From Apostichopus japonicus (Eukaryota; Echinodermata; Holothuroidea; Aspidochirotida; Stichopodidae), in assembly GCF_037975245.1 (NCBI RefSeq), contig NC_092579.1:7069001-7133000 (forward strand): DNA of 64,000 bases. Reading direction: 5' to 3'. The number at the start of each line of letters is the position of its first letter. Position 1 is the stretch's first letter. Below the pieces are notes generated by a model. It had not been told where the DNA came from. It saw nothing but the letters and a program-made list of their open reading frames with translations, and ran no database searches. Positions 1 to 11,903 of the stretch are shown here, in pieces. A program made the position numbers and the translations under genes.

Positions 1-354
1 CATTCGTTTTAGTTTGTCCCTTCATATAGGCCCTATATAGTAGGCCTACACACGTACATGTTAACTCGAACAGCTGAGAATCTCATGTTACCAGGATGCC
101 CTAGCAATCGGTACCTAGTAATGTAACTATGTGTTATTGTGTATTGCATGTGTATAGGCCTATAATAGCCTGCATGAGGTCATGGAATAATATAAAAGAG
201 CTCTCGAACATTCTAACGTAGCGCCTGAAACAAGATTGACAGGGGCAATTTTCCCAAAATAACACCCGAAATTAAAAAAAAAGTATTTTGGATCTTGATT
301 ATGAGATATTTCGGACATGACATCCCTATGGGTGGGTATATGCCACTTGGAAAC

Positions 355-508
355 CTTGGGAAGTGCCGTTTCCGGCCATCTAGAGGGTTTGTAAATGCCA
401 AAATTTTCTTGTACGCTTCGCGCCAACCCATGGTGGCGCTACGCTTAGATAGTCAACAAGGTCATATCCCCCCCCCCACTCGGAAGTACGGATCGCCGCC
501 CATGATCA
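355..508. mobile_element. hAT-type MITE fragment sharing a dispersed GC-rich module
   Basis: It contains the module GTTTCCGGCCATCT ... GGTGGCGCT..GCTTAGATAGT, shared with 19380-19475, 53140-53235, 55200-55290 (inverted) and 63570-63615. The right edge resembles an inverted CATGGGCGGCGATCCG terminus. The left edge and a target duplication could not be fixed. Bases 1-354 hold nothing I can identify. Confidence 0.5.
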
Positions 509-643
509 CGATCAATAACTGTTACACTTACGTCGAAGTTAAGTTACTGTTGATCTAATTTTACAACCAGACATAAACGTGTTGATTAATCTTAATAGTA
601 ATTATACGACTAGGAATAATTTCACAGGATGGAATGAGAAAAT

Positions 644-1013
644 CAGTGGCGTAGGAAGGTACTTTTGAGTGGGGGGGGGGGGTTGAAGACTGATGGCCGG
701 CCTGGGGGAGGGGTTTAAGGGGAGGGGGTGTCCCCCTCCCCTTTGGAATTTGTTTACATTTCCAGGTGGCCTCAGATGCAATTTGGTGCAATATAGCACA
801 CTTCAACTCTCACTCCATTTTGTAAAGAATTTTGCATTTTCACCTGGCCTTAAATGCAATTTGGTGCTCCAAATGAGATTTTTTTTTTCTCATTTGGAAA
901 TGAAAAAGGGGTTTTCTGACATGCGGAGCGGGGGGGGGGCGGAATGATACTGACGCCCCCATATTTTTCACGGGGGGGCTGGCGCCCCCAGCCCCCCGGT
1001 TCCTACGCCCTTG
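644..1013. mobile_element. hAT-type MITE, 370 bp, 8-bp TSD gagaaaat
   Basis: Left terminus CAGTGGCGTAGGAA and right terminus TTCCTACGCCCTTG are imperfect inverted repeats. They are flanked by exact direct repeats gagaaaat (636-643 and 1014-1021). Eight-base duplications with CA..TG termini are the hAT hallmark. The inside is G/C-homopolymer rich and has no coding capacity. The next ~460 bases (1022-1480) show nothing identifiable. Confidence 0.85.
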
Positions 1014-1486
1014 GAGAAAATAGAAACATAAGAAAAGAAAAGAAAATGAAGATAGACTGAAAAAGTTTATTCTTATTCTGGTTCCTCTACCATTCATTCT
1101 CTCTGTATTTTGGAATATATACTAGAGACAAACTCACTTGCTACTATCAGTAAAATTCTTAAATGATGTATTAGTTATGTTTGACAAGGATACCCTTATG
1201 CAAATTATTTTCTGTATTATGTGATAATGTAAGAAATAACGTGAATCGTTTCAACGTGATTTTTGATTTTGGCGTAGGCTACGTAAATATACCACTAATC
1301 CCGTAAGCGTATGTGTATGAAGGCCCCACGGTTGGTTAACTAACATACAGGTGGCTCCTTATGATGTCCCTACTCCAGTTTTCAGTAACTAATTAGTTTC
1401 ACAAACTACATACTCGCCGTTTTAACGACTTAATTCAGCATCTTCTAAGCTCTGCAACGTGAATAGTTACACGCGAACATTGGTAC

Positions 1487-1526
1487 GGGGATGGGGTGGG
1501 GGAGGGGTGGGGTGGGTTGGAGGGGC
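1487..1526 (+). other. G-quadruplex-prone G-run tract
   Basis: Successive G runs of 3-5 are separated by 1-3 bases (GGGGATGGGGTGGGGGAGGGG and so on). This fits the G3+N1-7 pattern for intramolecular G-quadruplexes. No gene is adjacent. Confidence 0.6.
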
Positions 1527-1599
1527 TAGTATTTATTTTATTTTCCATATGTAGGCCTTCATGATGACGACAAATTCATAACAATTGGCCACTACAAAA

Positions 1600-1943
1600 A
1601 CCAGAATAGCGTGATTCTTCTACACACCAAATATGAAATTAGTCTGACCTTCCCTCCTTGAGATATCGTGTTTACAAGCTGGGCGTCACAAACGCACTCA
1701 CACACACACACACAGGTGTGTTTTACATTCAGACCGAGGACCCCATTGTCTTTTTCCATTGTTCAAGTCCACGTACCCTAACTCTAACAATACCCCATAA
1801 CAATAAAAAATTTTTAGAAATCACAACCGAGGACCTGGAATTCTTTGTTCCAAGTCCCCGGTCAGAATACAAAACAAGTGCACACACACATACGCCATCG
1901 TGAATGCAAAGGTTACGATTATCATCGAAACCAAGAAATACAA
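1600..1943 (+). mobile_element. Retroelement 3'-end fragment with (CA)n, copy 1
   Basis: It shares several blocks with 26080-26405: CTACACACCAAATATGAAAT, GTGTTTACAAGCTGGGCGTC, a (CA)n tract, then GGTTACGATTATCATCGAAA. The same 3' end followed by divergence suggests a LINE or SINE tail. In this copy about 170 bases are inserted within the CA tract, bounded by similar Acc/CA sequence. No coding remnant was seen. Confidence 0.5.
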
Positions 1944-4011
1944 TGAATCTCAAAGTACTGTAGTTAATTAAACCATAGGCCCTTACATCACTTGCCAAGA
2001 ATGTCCACTCTAGCAGATACGTAAGAGCGGAATTACTGCATTAGCGTAATGTGTATAGAATTATTTGATGCCAACATGGAAAGGCGATATTTGTGTTCGG
2101 GTCATCAACTTCCGATGCTCCCATTATTCGTAACTACGTTCTTAGTGTTTTTCCCTGATTCTCATGAGGACATGTTGCATTTTGGTAACTACACTTGCGG
2201 TATGACGTAGACATTCTGATTCATTGAGAGTATGACAGCCTAAGCCATATTGATGACGTCAGAGAGGAACATTTTCCGTGTGGTAGACTTCCCGTGGAAA
2301 ATATTCAGCTGTTGTTGCTAGGGCTAGAACTTGTGAAGGCCTTGCAATTTCCTATAAGCTCAACGCAGTTTAAAATATTAAAAAGGCACCTGAAGGTCTT
2401 GGTTACGAAAAAAAATCAAGATTTCTCTTTTCTTAAACTTTTCGCTTAAAAAGAAGACCTGGGTTACGCTTAACAAGCAAACTGAAGCTAGGCCCACGGT
2501 ACGCTAAACAAGCAAACTGAAGCTAGGCCCAGGGTATGCTTAAGTAACAGTAAAAATGTAGGCTGACTGTAACGGCATACAGCATGCCTTGCCAGACTTA
2601 GGCTTTACTTAATTCCTATCCAATTCAAATGGAAGGTTCCTTGTGTGGCTACGGATGTCGTTCCTCATCAGTAAGGTAGCTCTTAGTACCTCTTTATTTT
2701 GGCAAACGGTTTCAAAGTCTGTATTGACTGTTAAACAGCCCGGCGTGGGATAAAAGAAGCTTCGCAAAAGTATCCACATCGTGGCAGCAAACACACTCCA
2801 CCTCCGTAGACAATATCGCACAGATGCCAAACGATCCTCTTTTCCCTGTTAACTCTTACGTTTTCCTTGCCTGTAATTCCTGTGCTGTTAATATCGGATC
2901 AAAATCATAAGGTTGCGGCCCTGCCATTGAAACTTCTTTGATTTCCTTCGTTTTGGTTGAGAAATTCTAATAAAATTATTGTTTACTGATTGTGCTTTAG
3001 TCAGCGTATGTACGGAAAAGCGCAACTGCTCGATTGAGTTGTTCCTCCCTGACGTCATCAATATGAAATTTTAAGCGTATTACGTAATCAATAGCGGCTT
3101 ACTGTGTATTGTGGTGAGGCCTTAGGAGCCAATTTTCAAAGCAAGCGTATTCAGTCAAACAGGAAACGGTTAACTTAAAAATCCAATATAAGGGAGTTTT
3201 GAAGTTTCTGATCAATATATGCCTTCGTTATTCATTTAACATTTCCAGCGAAAGAAATCGCCTTACCTAAGTCAGGGGTTCTTAGGCCTAGCTCTAACAA
3301 AAGTGCGTCTGTTCTTTCTCACGTTGTCAATCTCTCTTCTCCTACTAGTGTTGCCCTCGTACTTCCGTAACCGAAACCAATTTCCCCAAATTTCCCATGA
3401 CAACTTCCAGCATGATCATAACTAAATACCCACTGTACCCGATACGAGCCCCTCGATTTAGGGATAACAAATAACCTCTTAACCTTCGTGTTACCGCCAT
3501 AGCTTCCTGTCCTGAGGCTTTGATTTTACGGTCTAGTACACGCACGGAGACTGAGAACAGAATAATCTAAACAAAAGCAAGGTTAGCTGAAGTTCGCTCC
3601 TGATACGAATGGGTAAAACTAAATTTCTAAAGCTAATTGAATAGTAGGCAGGGCAGATCTACTGAATAAATTGCACAACGAATGGTATCATCATGCGTCA
3701 TATCTGTGAATAGCCAACTTGTCGATATCTCGAAGAATCTTCGTAAAAACCAACACATGAACTTTTTTACTACTGCCGTTTTGGATGTCAGTTCATGAAA
3801 CTATTCAAAGTGATACTGTAGGCATGCGAACAGTTCTCCAACGGAATCGCATCCTCGCAACTCTTCCAGGCTGCATCCCTCCCACTCCCCGTCTTCTTTC
3901 AGTATTTCTCTTCCTATCTCCAAATCCTCGCACATCTATCGTTGTCTTACGGCTTCGTCATCTACCTTCAGTCTGTTCCACCCTCCCCAAAGCCTCTAAC
4001 GATCCCGATCT
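1944..4011. other. Non-coding stretch with a spaced inverted repeat
   Basis: No gene found. It contains a 26-bp inverted pair (2246-2271 and 3040-3065) centred on TGACGTCA palindromes, and a two-copy direct repeat of about 35 bp (2466-2535). The remainder shows nothing identifiable. Confidence 0.5.
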
Positions 4012-4967
4012 TATGGAAAGCCATTTTAACATTTAATCGGGAATTTTAGATATCTGAAATTGTTTCTTATTTCAGATATCTGAAATTGAATTCGAGATAT
4101 CTAAAACAGATTTCGAGATATCTGAAATTCTAATTCAGATATCTGAAATTGAATTCGAGATATCTGAAATTGAATTCGAGATATCTAAAATAGATTTCGA
4201 GATATCTGAAATTCTAATTCAGATATCTGAAATTGAAATCGAGATATCTGAAATTGAATTCGAGATATCCGAAATTGAATTTGAGATATCTGAAATTCTA
4301 TTTCAGATATCTTACATTTAATTCGAGATATCTGAAATTGAATTCGAGATATCTGAAATAAAATTCAAGATATCTACAATTCTAATTCGAGATATCTGAA
4401 ATTGAATTCGAGATATCTGCAATTGAATTCGAGATATCTGAAATGCATATGCATAAATTCCCGATTAAATGTTAAAATGGCACGTATGGAAAGCCATTTT
4501 AACATTTAATCGGTAATTTTCATATATCTCTAATTGAATTCGAGATATCTGAAATTGAATTCGAGATATCTAAAATTCTATTTCAGATATCTGAAATTGA
4601 ATTCGAGATATCTGAAATTGAATTCGAGATATCTGAAAATGAATTCGAGATATCTGAAATTTTATTTCAGATATCTGAAATTGAATTCAAGATATCTGAA
4701 ATTGAATTCGAGATATCCAAAATTCTATTTCAGATATCTGAAATTGAATTCGAGATATCTGAAATTGAATTCGAGATATCTCGAATTCAATCTCATATAT
4801 CTGAAATTCCCTGGTATTTCGAGATATCTGAAATTGATTTTAAGATATCTGCAAATATTTGTAGATATCTTAAATAAATTGGAGATATCTGTAATTTAAT
4901 TTGAGATATCTGAAATTATTTCGAGATATCTGAAATTCGTTATTAAATGTTAAAACGGCTTTCCATA
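4012..4967. mobile_element. Compound element: two GATATC-repeat blocks with inverted termini, TSD cgatct
   Basis: The outer ends are inverted repeats (TATGGAAAGCCATTTTAACA at 4012 and its complement ending 4967). They are bounded by identical cgatct (4006-4011 and 4968-4973). The inside is two arrays (about 4048-4455 and 4520-4940) of a 20-21-bp unit, GAATTCGAGATATCTGAAAT. An internal inverted junction (4456-4500) shows a truncated right end followed by a new left end. The open frame over 4534-4899 is a product of the repeat and is not a gene. Confidence 0.75.
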
Positions 4968-4973
4968 CGATCT

Positions 4974-5446
4974 GCGAATTCTGATTCGTCTAGTATAAAA
5001 CCTTCAGTCGCTGCATGAGAAGCCTACTTACCGCTACTAATGTAGCACACATCGCCCTCCCTCTGAAAATCCCCAAAGCACGGAAGATGACGGACGAGAA
5101 CGTACATCTAACAAAACTTGGAGTTAGCCAGCCTGTCAACCAAATCCCTATCAAAGAGACTTTGCCAAGAGAAATCATTTAGTCTTTCGTCAACTTTCTC
5201 ACCATACTGTTCTCTGACAGTTAACGGTCTAAACTAAATAGACATCGCTACGGAGACACCGTCGACGTAAGCAGCAACCACATCGCTTATCAATGTTGAA
5301 ATCAAATTAACGAAGTTTCTTCACTGATACAGCGTCATTTCTTTTGACCTAATCAAATTTGAAGCCAAGATAATGTCTCCTCTAATCTTATACCAAAAGA
5401 GCGGACGTAATGTACGATATTAATCTCGAAGGAAGTTCCTTTCAAA
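4974..5446. other. Unique-looking spacer, nothing identified
   Basis: No repeat, RNA or coding signal that I can support lies between the compound element and the segmental duplication. Confidence 0.4.
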
Positions 5447-5767
5447 ACTGCATATTCATAATTAGTAAATAGCAAATCAAATTGTAGAAGAAGTAAATAT
5501 CAAGCTATAGTCAGGGGCGTGTCGTTTCCGGGAGCCTTTTCACTGTCACCTTCCAAAAGTTGTTGAGGACAGAGAAAATACCGCGGCGTACGATTTGATT
5601 GAAAATGGAGGGGGTTATTGAAGAAAAAACAACAACAATAAACAATCCGTATAGTCGGTGTTCGTTCGAAGGAACGTGGTGCAAATTGAAGTGATGTAAC
5701 CGTATAAAAAAAGGAGCAACGGATGGAATCAATTTACCTTGAACATATGTGTGAAATGAACAATGTG

Positions 5768-5831
<64 letters not shown>
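5768..5831. repeat. (TA)n microsatellite
   Basis: About 32 TA units directly before the MITE. The matching tract in copy 2 is at about 9149-9208. Open frames rich in Tyr-Ile here are artefacts. Confidence 0.9.
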
Positions 5832-5834
<3 letters not shown>

Positions 5835-7025
5835 TGTTTACACGGGTCCAAAAATCGGGAACCGGGTACCCGAGGGCCGTTACCCGTCGGGTATCCGGGT
5901 ACCCGGAAAAAATTGTTTACCCTCGTGTATCACGATTTTCAAGAAATTACATATTGGATGCTGTAATAAATGCATTATATTCTCTACTGACAATGTTTTC
6001 ATGTTCAAATACGTAGGTTTAAGATAAGGTATAAAACCTTCCTCAATAATTTTTATTTGCTTTTGTTTCTTTCATTAACTTGTTAATGAATTAATTATTT
6101 CATTATAATTAGCATTACTACTAACATCGCACTGCCGCCGCTGCTTATGCTTGCTCGTGCACGTCTATTGGATCAAACCATATAAATATTCAATTTAGCT
6201 CTTGAACAGTTGTTACTACTACTATCTATTATGCAGGCCCAGGGCTCGCATTAGCCTCGAGATTGCGCGATTCGCGCAATTTGATCGCATTTGGAAGAAA
6301 CGATTAGTAAAAAGCCACTTGCGATTACTATTTTTTAGTTATCCCGTCTATAATCCATAAACATCTCGTAAAATTCCTTGTCAGCCTTTCCTTCTATGAA
6401 ATAAACGAATGAATAAATAATACTGGGCCACATGGTAGCCTAACACCACACTAAGTCAATGAGAAATCTAGCTAAGCCTAACCATCTGTTTATTTGCTGC
6501 AGTTGTGACGCAGTTATAAGACATCCATGGAATACTTTCGTTATTGCTGTTACGTTCGACCACATGGTTGCCTAACACCACACTAAGTCAATGGGGGAAA
6601 TGTAGCCTAGCCATTTGTTTATTAGCTGAAATTGTGACGCAGTTATAAGATATCTATTATCTATGGAAAGCTTTCGTTATTGCTGTTATCTTCGAACACA
6701 TGGTAGCCTAACAACACACTAAGTCAATGGGAAATCTGCCTAACCATCGGTTTGCAATTTTTTTTTTAAACAATCACACTTTGCGTAGGATTCGGGTATT
6801 AAATTAGGAACCGGGTAGTATTACGTCGGGCGGGTACTTTCGTTATTGCTGTTATCTTCGACCACATTGTAGCCTAACACCACAAAGTCAAAGGGAAATC
6901 TGCGTAACCGTCGGTTTGCCAATTTTTTTTTTCTTAAATCACACTTATCGTAGGATTCGGGTAATAAATTAGGAACCGGGTAGGATCGCGTCGGGCGGGT
7001 ACCCGGATAACCCGTGCAAACACTA
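5832..7025. mobile_element. MITE with TAGTGTTT..CACGGG inverted termini in a (TA)n tract, copy 1
   Basis: The left end TAGTGTTTACACGGGT and right end ACCCGTGCAAACACTA are inverted, followed inward by GGGTACCCGG-type palindromes. The flanks are (TA)n on both sides, so a target duplication cannot be measured; termini and size suggest hAT. Inside, a ~110-bp unit (CACATGGTAGCCTAACACCA ... TTTCGTTATTGCTGTTA) is repeated about four times (6425-6900). No transposase. Confidence 0.7.
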
Positions 7026-7165
7026 AATATATATATATATATAATTGAAATCGTAATGATTTGGAAAATCAAGAACAGTGAAAAAACTTCCAGCCTCCAT
7101 CGGGATTCGAACCCGGGCCTCCCGCTTTATATGAATGTGGTGGAGGCTATGTGACAGTGAGATCC
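7026..7165 (-). mobile_element. tRNA-derived SINE remnant with (AT)n tail
   Basis: Read on the minus strand, GCGGGAGGCCCGGGTTCGAA is a T-arm with a perfect polymerase III B box, followed by CCCGATGGAGGC and a ~70-base body ending in (AT)n. The D-arm/A-box half is degraded or missing. The AT tail at 7026-7042 is where the neighbouring MITE sits. A duplicate lies at about 10091-10230. Confidence 0.55.
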
Positions 7166-8068
7166 CGAATTGTTTAATTAGAACAGTTGATATAATTCTG
7201 TTTTGCGATAACAAATACGAGAGTTACGTCAACGTGCATTATGAAACCACACATATTTTATTCCTTCAATTTCTGTCTTAAATGCATCAACTTAACCGGT
7301 TATGATCTTGAGAATGTCATGTCGAAATTGAAATCAAAGTTCACCTGAATGTCTTGCAAGTTACGAGTTTGTTCCGTTTTCATCAGTCAAAAAGTTTTAG
7401 GCTCTGCACTCCCTTTAAAGAAATCCTTGTAATATTACAATTAACATATTGTCCACGGACGGATTCCAAACTATTTGGCCTTCATAAGTTAGTGGAGCGT
7501 TACCATATTTATTTCTCAGATTGTCTTTCGTAATTTCCCCGCGTGTTGTTGTGGCACTTGTGGGAAGCAAACTATAAGAGTGTCAAGGGCCTGTTCGAAG
7601 TTGTTGATAGAAACGCAAACTAATAATTGCAGCTATTAAGAAAGTTTAGTCAAATTGGGAAAATTTGACTAATTAAAAAAAGGGAGAAAAAAAGACAAGT
7701 TTGACAAATTGGAAGTACGACAAAGGTGGGTAAAAAACCAACAAAAAAGCAACATGAGAAACAACGATATGAGATAAACAAGGAACAAGAGAACTAACCG
7801 TTAACCGAGGGATGGAGAAGCTGAAACATCTTGGAGATTTAGGCATGCTGAAATCAAACTATGCCGATTCATTACTTTATTAAATACTGAACATATAATT
7901 ATGCAATTATACAATATCTCAAGGGCAATCGACAGCTTTACTCAGAAATTTGCGATATCGTTTAACATATATCCCATTTACTCAGTATTAACGTCAAAAC
8001 AGCCGTATGAATAATGTTGGTTTTGTTTATACTGTTTGCCAAATAAATTTCGACAGCAATACTTCTCC

Positions 8069-8069
<1 letters not shown>

Positions 8070-8144
<75 letters not shown>
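8070..8144. repeat. (TA)n microsatellite
   Basis: About 37 TA units inside duplication copy 1. The partner in copy 2 (about 11134-11220) is longer, showing slippage since the duplication. Confidence 0.9.
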
Positions 8145-8147
<3 letters not shown>

Positions 8148-8612
8148 GCTTTCACGCTTCTTAAGGAATTGAATGAAATTATTAATTACAGATCAATTCA
8201 AAAAGAAATGGTGAAAAACAAAATTACAGATTCTCTTAAACTTGATTAATTGCAATCTCCTTTAACGTAATGCTGATAGGTGAGGCAAAACCATGCAAAA
8301 TACTGTTCAGTCATTAGTCTACTATATGATTGATGAAGTTTTTTTCTGCCGACAACCAGTTAACTTATATAAGTCTATAAAAACTACGTACGATAATGAT
8401 TATTACAACAACTATATAAAAAACGGTTTTGTTTGTGTTTAACTTATCAAGATTAGCTACTTAATGAATAACTAATGGATGAAAAATGAAATAACTAATT
8501 TTCCAATAAACATACCATATATTCAGCTGCAAAACGTGATATTTCTGGGAACGAAGATTTGTCAGCAACGAGGAAGGTCAATTATGTGAAGTCCTACACT
8601 CAGATAGACTGA

Positions 8613-8825
8613 CTTGTCTGCAAAGGTTACTTGGACAATTACCTAAAAGGTCCATGTCTTAAAAATCGAATTTTGGGGTTGGACACTATTGACATTTTGT
8701 TTGGTATTGTTAATTATACAACGAGAGTCCATGATTTGATCAGAATAAAGGGATTTCAAAGACAGAGATCTGCGACAGCACTTGTCAATTTTATTTCCAA
8801 AGTAGTGGCCTCAATTAGAAAGTGA
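8613..8825 (+). CDS. Duplicated small open frame, unrecognised (copy 1)
   Basis: About 70 codons ending at TGA (8823-8825). The frame has no ATG near its beginning; a possible acceptor (CTGCAAAG) ends at 8625, so it could be a last exon. It contains RIKGFQRQRSATALVNFISK. It lies at the downstream end of the first segmental-duplication copy, and the second copy is identical in translation. I recognise no domain. Confidence 0.2.
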   Translation, partial: LVCKGYLDNYLKGPCLKNRILGLDTIDILFGIVNYTTRVHDLIRIKGFQRQRSATALVNFISKVVASIRK

Positions 8826-9148
8826 AGACTGCATATTCATAATTAGTAAATAGCAAATCAAATTGTAGAAGAAGTAAATATCAAGCTATAGTCAGGGGCG
8901 TGTCGTTTCCGGGAGCCTTTTCACTGTCACCTTCCAAAAGTTGTTGAGGACAGAGAAAATACCGCGGCGTACGATTTGATTGAAAATGGAGGGGGTTATT
9001 GAAGAAAAAACAACAACAATAAACAATCCGTATAGTCGGTGTTCGTTCGAAGGAACGTGGTGCAAATTGAAGTGATGTAACCGTATAAAAAAAGGAGCAA
9101 CGGATGGAATCAATTTACCTTGAACATATGTGTGAAATGAACAATGTG

Positions 9149-9208
<60 letters not shown>

Positions 9209-9211
<3 letters not shown>

Positions 9212-10090
9212 TGTTTACACGGGTCCAAAAATCGGGAACCGGGTACCCGAGGGCCGTTACCCGTCGGGTATCCGGGTACCCGGAAAAAATTGTTTACCCT
9301 CGTGTATCACGATTTTCAAGAAATTACATATTGGATGCTGTAATAAATGCATTATATTCTCTACTGACAATGTTTTCATGTTCAAATACGTAGGTATTTT
9401 TAGTTATCCCGTCTATAATCCATAAACATCTCGTAAAATTCCTTGTCAGCCTTTCCTTCTATGAAATAAACGAATGAATAAATAATACTGGGCCACATGG
9501 TAGCCTAACACCACACTAAGTCAATGAGAAATCTAGCTAAGCCTAACCATCTGTTTATTTGCTGCAGTTGTGACGCAGTTATAAGACATCCATGGAATAC
9601 TTTCGTTATTGCTGTTACGTTCGACCACATGGTTGCCTAACACCACACTAAGTCAATGGGGGAAATGTAGCCTAGCCATTTGTTTATTAGCTGAAATTGT
9701 GACGCAGTTATAAGATATCTATTATCTATGGAAAGCTTTCGTTATTGCTGTTATCTTCGAACACATGGTAGCCTAACAACACACTAAGTCAATGGGAAAT
9801 CTGCCTAACCATCGGTTTGCAATTTTTTTTTTAAACAATCACACTTTGCGTAGGATTCGGGTATTAAATTAGGAACCGGGTAGTATTACGTCGGGCGGGT
9901 ACTTTCGTTATTGCTGTTATCTTCGACCACATTGTAGCCTAACACCACAAAGTCAAAGGGAAATCTGCGTAACCGTCGGTTTGCCAATTTTTTTTTTCTT
10001 AAATCACACTTATCGTAGGATTCGGGTAATAAATTAGGAACCGGGTAGGATCGCGTCGGGCGGGTACCCGGATAACCCGTGCAAACACTA
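9209..10090. mobile_element. MITE with TAGTGTTT..CACGGG inverted termini, copy 2 (shorter by ~312 bp)
   Basis: Same element as 5832-7025, carried by the second duplication copy. The internal ~110-bp repeats are complete. The GC-palindrome-bearing segment found at 6017-6333 in copy 1 is missing. Confidence 0.7.
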
Positions 10091-10230
10091 AATATATATA
10101 TATATATAATTGAAATCGTAATGATTTGGAAAATCAAGAACAGTGAAAAAACTTCCAGCCTCCATCGGGATTCGAACCCGGGCCTCCCGCTTTATATGAA
10201 TGTGGTGGAGGCTATGTGACAGTGAGATCC
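10091..10230 (-). mobile_element. tRNA-derived SINE remnant (duplicate)
   Basis: Copy of the 7026-7165 SINE remnant in the second segmental-duplication unit, with the same B box and (AT)n tail. Confidence 0.55.
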
Positions 10231-11133
10231 CGAATTGTTTAATTAGAACAGTTGATATAATTCTGTTTTGCGATAACAAATACGAGAGTTACGTCAACGT
10301 GCATTATGAAACCACACATATTTTATTCCTTCAATTTCTGTCTTAAATGCATCAACTTAACCGGTTATGATCTTGAGAATGTCATGTCGAAATTGAAATC
10401 AAAGTTCACCTGAATGTCTTGCAAGTTACGAGTTTGTTCCGTTTTCATCAGTCAAAAAGTTTTAGGCTCTGCACTCCCTTTAAAGAAATCCTTGTAATAT
10501 TACAATTAACATATTGTCCACGGACGGATTCCAAACTATTTGGCCTTCATAAGTTAGTGGAGCGTTACCATATTTATTTCTCAGATTGTCTTTCGTAATT
10601 TCCCCGCGTGTTGTTGTGGCACTTGTGGGAAGCAAACTATAAGAGTGTCAAGGGCCTGTTCGAAGTTGTTGATAGAAACGCAAACTAATAATTGCAGCTA
10701 TTAAGAAAGTTTAGTCAAATTGGGAAAATTTGACTAATTAAAAAAAGGGAGAAAAAAAGACAAGTTTGACAAATTGGAAGTACGACAAAGGTGGGTAAAA
10801 AACCAACAAAAAAGCAACATGAGAAACAACGATATGAGATAAACAAGGAACAAGAGAACTAACCGTTAACCGAGGGATGGAGAAGCTGAAACATCTTGGA
10901 GATTTAGGCATGCTGAAATCAAACTATGCCGATTCATTACTTTATTAAATACTGAACATATAATTATGCAATTATACAATATCTCAAGGGCAATCGACAG
11001 CTTTACTCAGAAATTTGCGATATCGTTTAACATATATCCCATTTACTCAGTATTAACGTCAAAACAGCCGTATGAATAATGTTGGTTTTGTTTATACTGT
11101 TTGCCAAATAAATTTCGACAGCAATACTTCTCC

Positions 11134-11220
<87 letters not shown>
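11134..11220. repeat. (TA)n microsatellite
   Basis: Longer partner of 8070-8144 in duplication copy 2. Confidence 0.9.
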
Positions 11221-11222
<2 letters not shown>

Positions 11223-11687
11223 GCTTTCACGCTTCTTAAGGAATTGAATGAAATTATTAATTACAGATCAATTCAAAAAGAAATGGTGAAAAACAAAATT
11301 ACAGATTCTCTTAAACTTGATTAATTGCAATCTCCTTTAACGTAATGCTGATAGGTGAGGCAAAACCATGCAAAATACTGTTCAGTCATTAGTCTACTAT
11401 ATGATTGATGAAGTTTTTTTCTGCCGACAACCAGTTAACTTATATAAGTCTATAAAAACTACGTACGATAATGATTATTACAACAACTATATAAAAAACG
11501 GTTTTGTTTGTGTTTAACTTATCAAGATTAGCTACTTAATGAATAACTAATGGATGAAAAATGAAATAACTAATTTTCCAATAAACATACCATATATTCA
11601 GCTGCAAAACGTGATATTTCTGGGAACGAAGATTTGTCAGCAACGAGGAAGGTCAATTATGTGAAGTCCTACACTCAGATAGACTGA

Positions 11688-11900
11688 CTTGTCTGCAAAG
11701 GTTACTTGGACAATTACCTAAAAGGTCCATGTCTTAAAAATCGAATTTTGGGGTTGGACACTATTGACATTTTGTTTGGTATTGTTAATTATACAACGAG
11801 AGTCCATGATTTGATCAGAATAAAGGGATTTCAAAGACAGAGATCTGCGACAGCACTTGTCAATTTTATTTCCAAAGTAGTGGCCTCAATTAGAAAGTGA
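11688..11900 (+). CDS. Duplicated small open frame, unrecognised (copy 2)
   Basis: Same open frame as at 8613-8825, in the second duplication copy. Only this copy is followed by a plausible 3' UTR: an AATAAA at about 12036 lies some 135 bases after the stop. If the frame is a real last exon, this is the copy with its native end, and the 8.6-kb copy has lost it. Confidence 0.2.
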   Translation, partial: LVCKGYLDNYLKGPCLKNRILGLDTIDILFGIVNYTTRVHDLIRIKGFQRQRSATALVNFISKVVASIRK

Positions 11901-11903
11901 AGA

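Larger units (their letters stand above)
5447..8827. repeat. Tandem segmental duplication, copy 1 (3381 bp)
   Basis: It is nearly identical to 8828-11903 over its full length, including (TA)n tracts, a hAT-like MITE, a tRNA-type SINE remnant and a small open frame. The copies abut directly: the sequence after GTGAAGA at 8827 restarts with the 5447 sequence. The main difference is about 312 bp (roughly 6017-6333) present here and absent in copy 2. (TA)n lengths also differ slightly. Confidence 0.93.
8828..11903. repeat. Tandem segmental duplication, copy 2 (3076 bp)
   Basis: Second head-to-tail copy of 5447-8827. At about 9393 it goes straight from ACGTAGG to TATTTTTAG, skipping the ~312 bp found in copy 1. 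Near-identity in AT-rich non-coding DNA indicates a very recent event, or an assembly artefact from two haplotypes. Confidence 0.93.

Noticed and set aside
4534-4899. 121-codon frame with repeated NSRYLKL peptide
   Set aside because: It is translation of the GATATC-type 20-21-bp repeats inside the compound element.
5723-11230. Several frames rich in Tyr-Ile repeats
   Set aside because: These are translations of (TA)n microsatellites.
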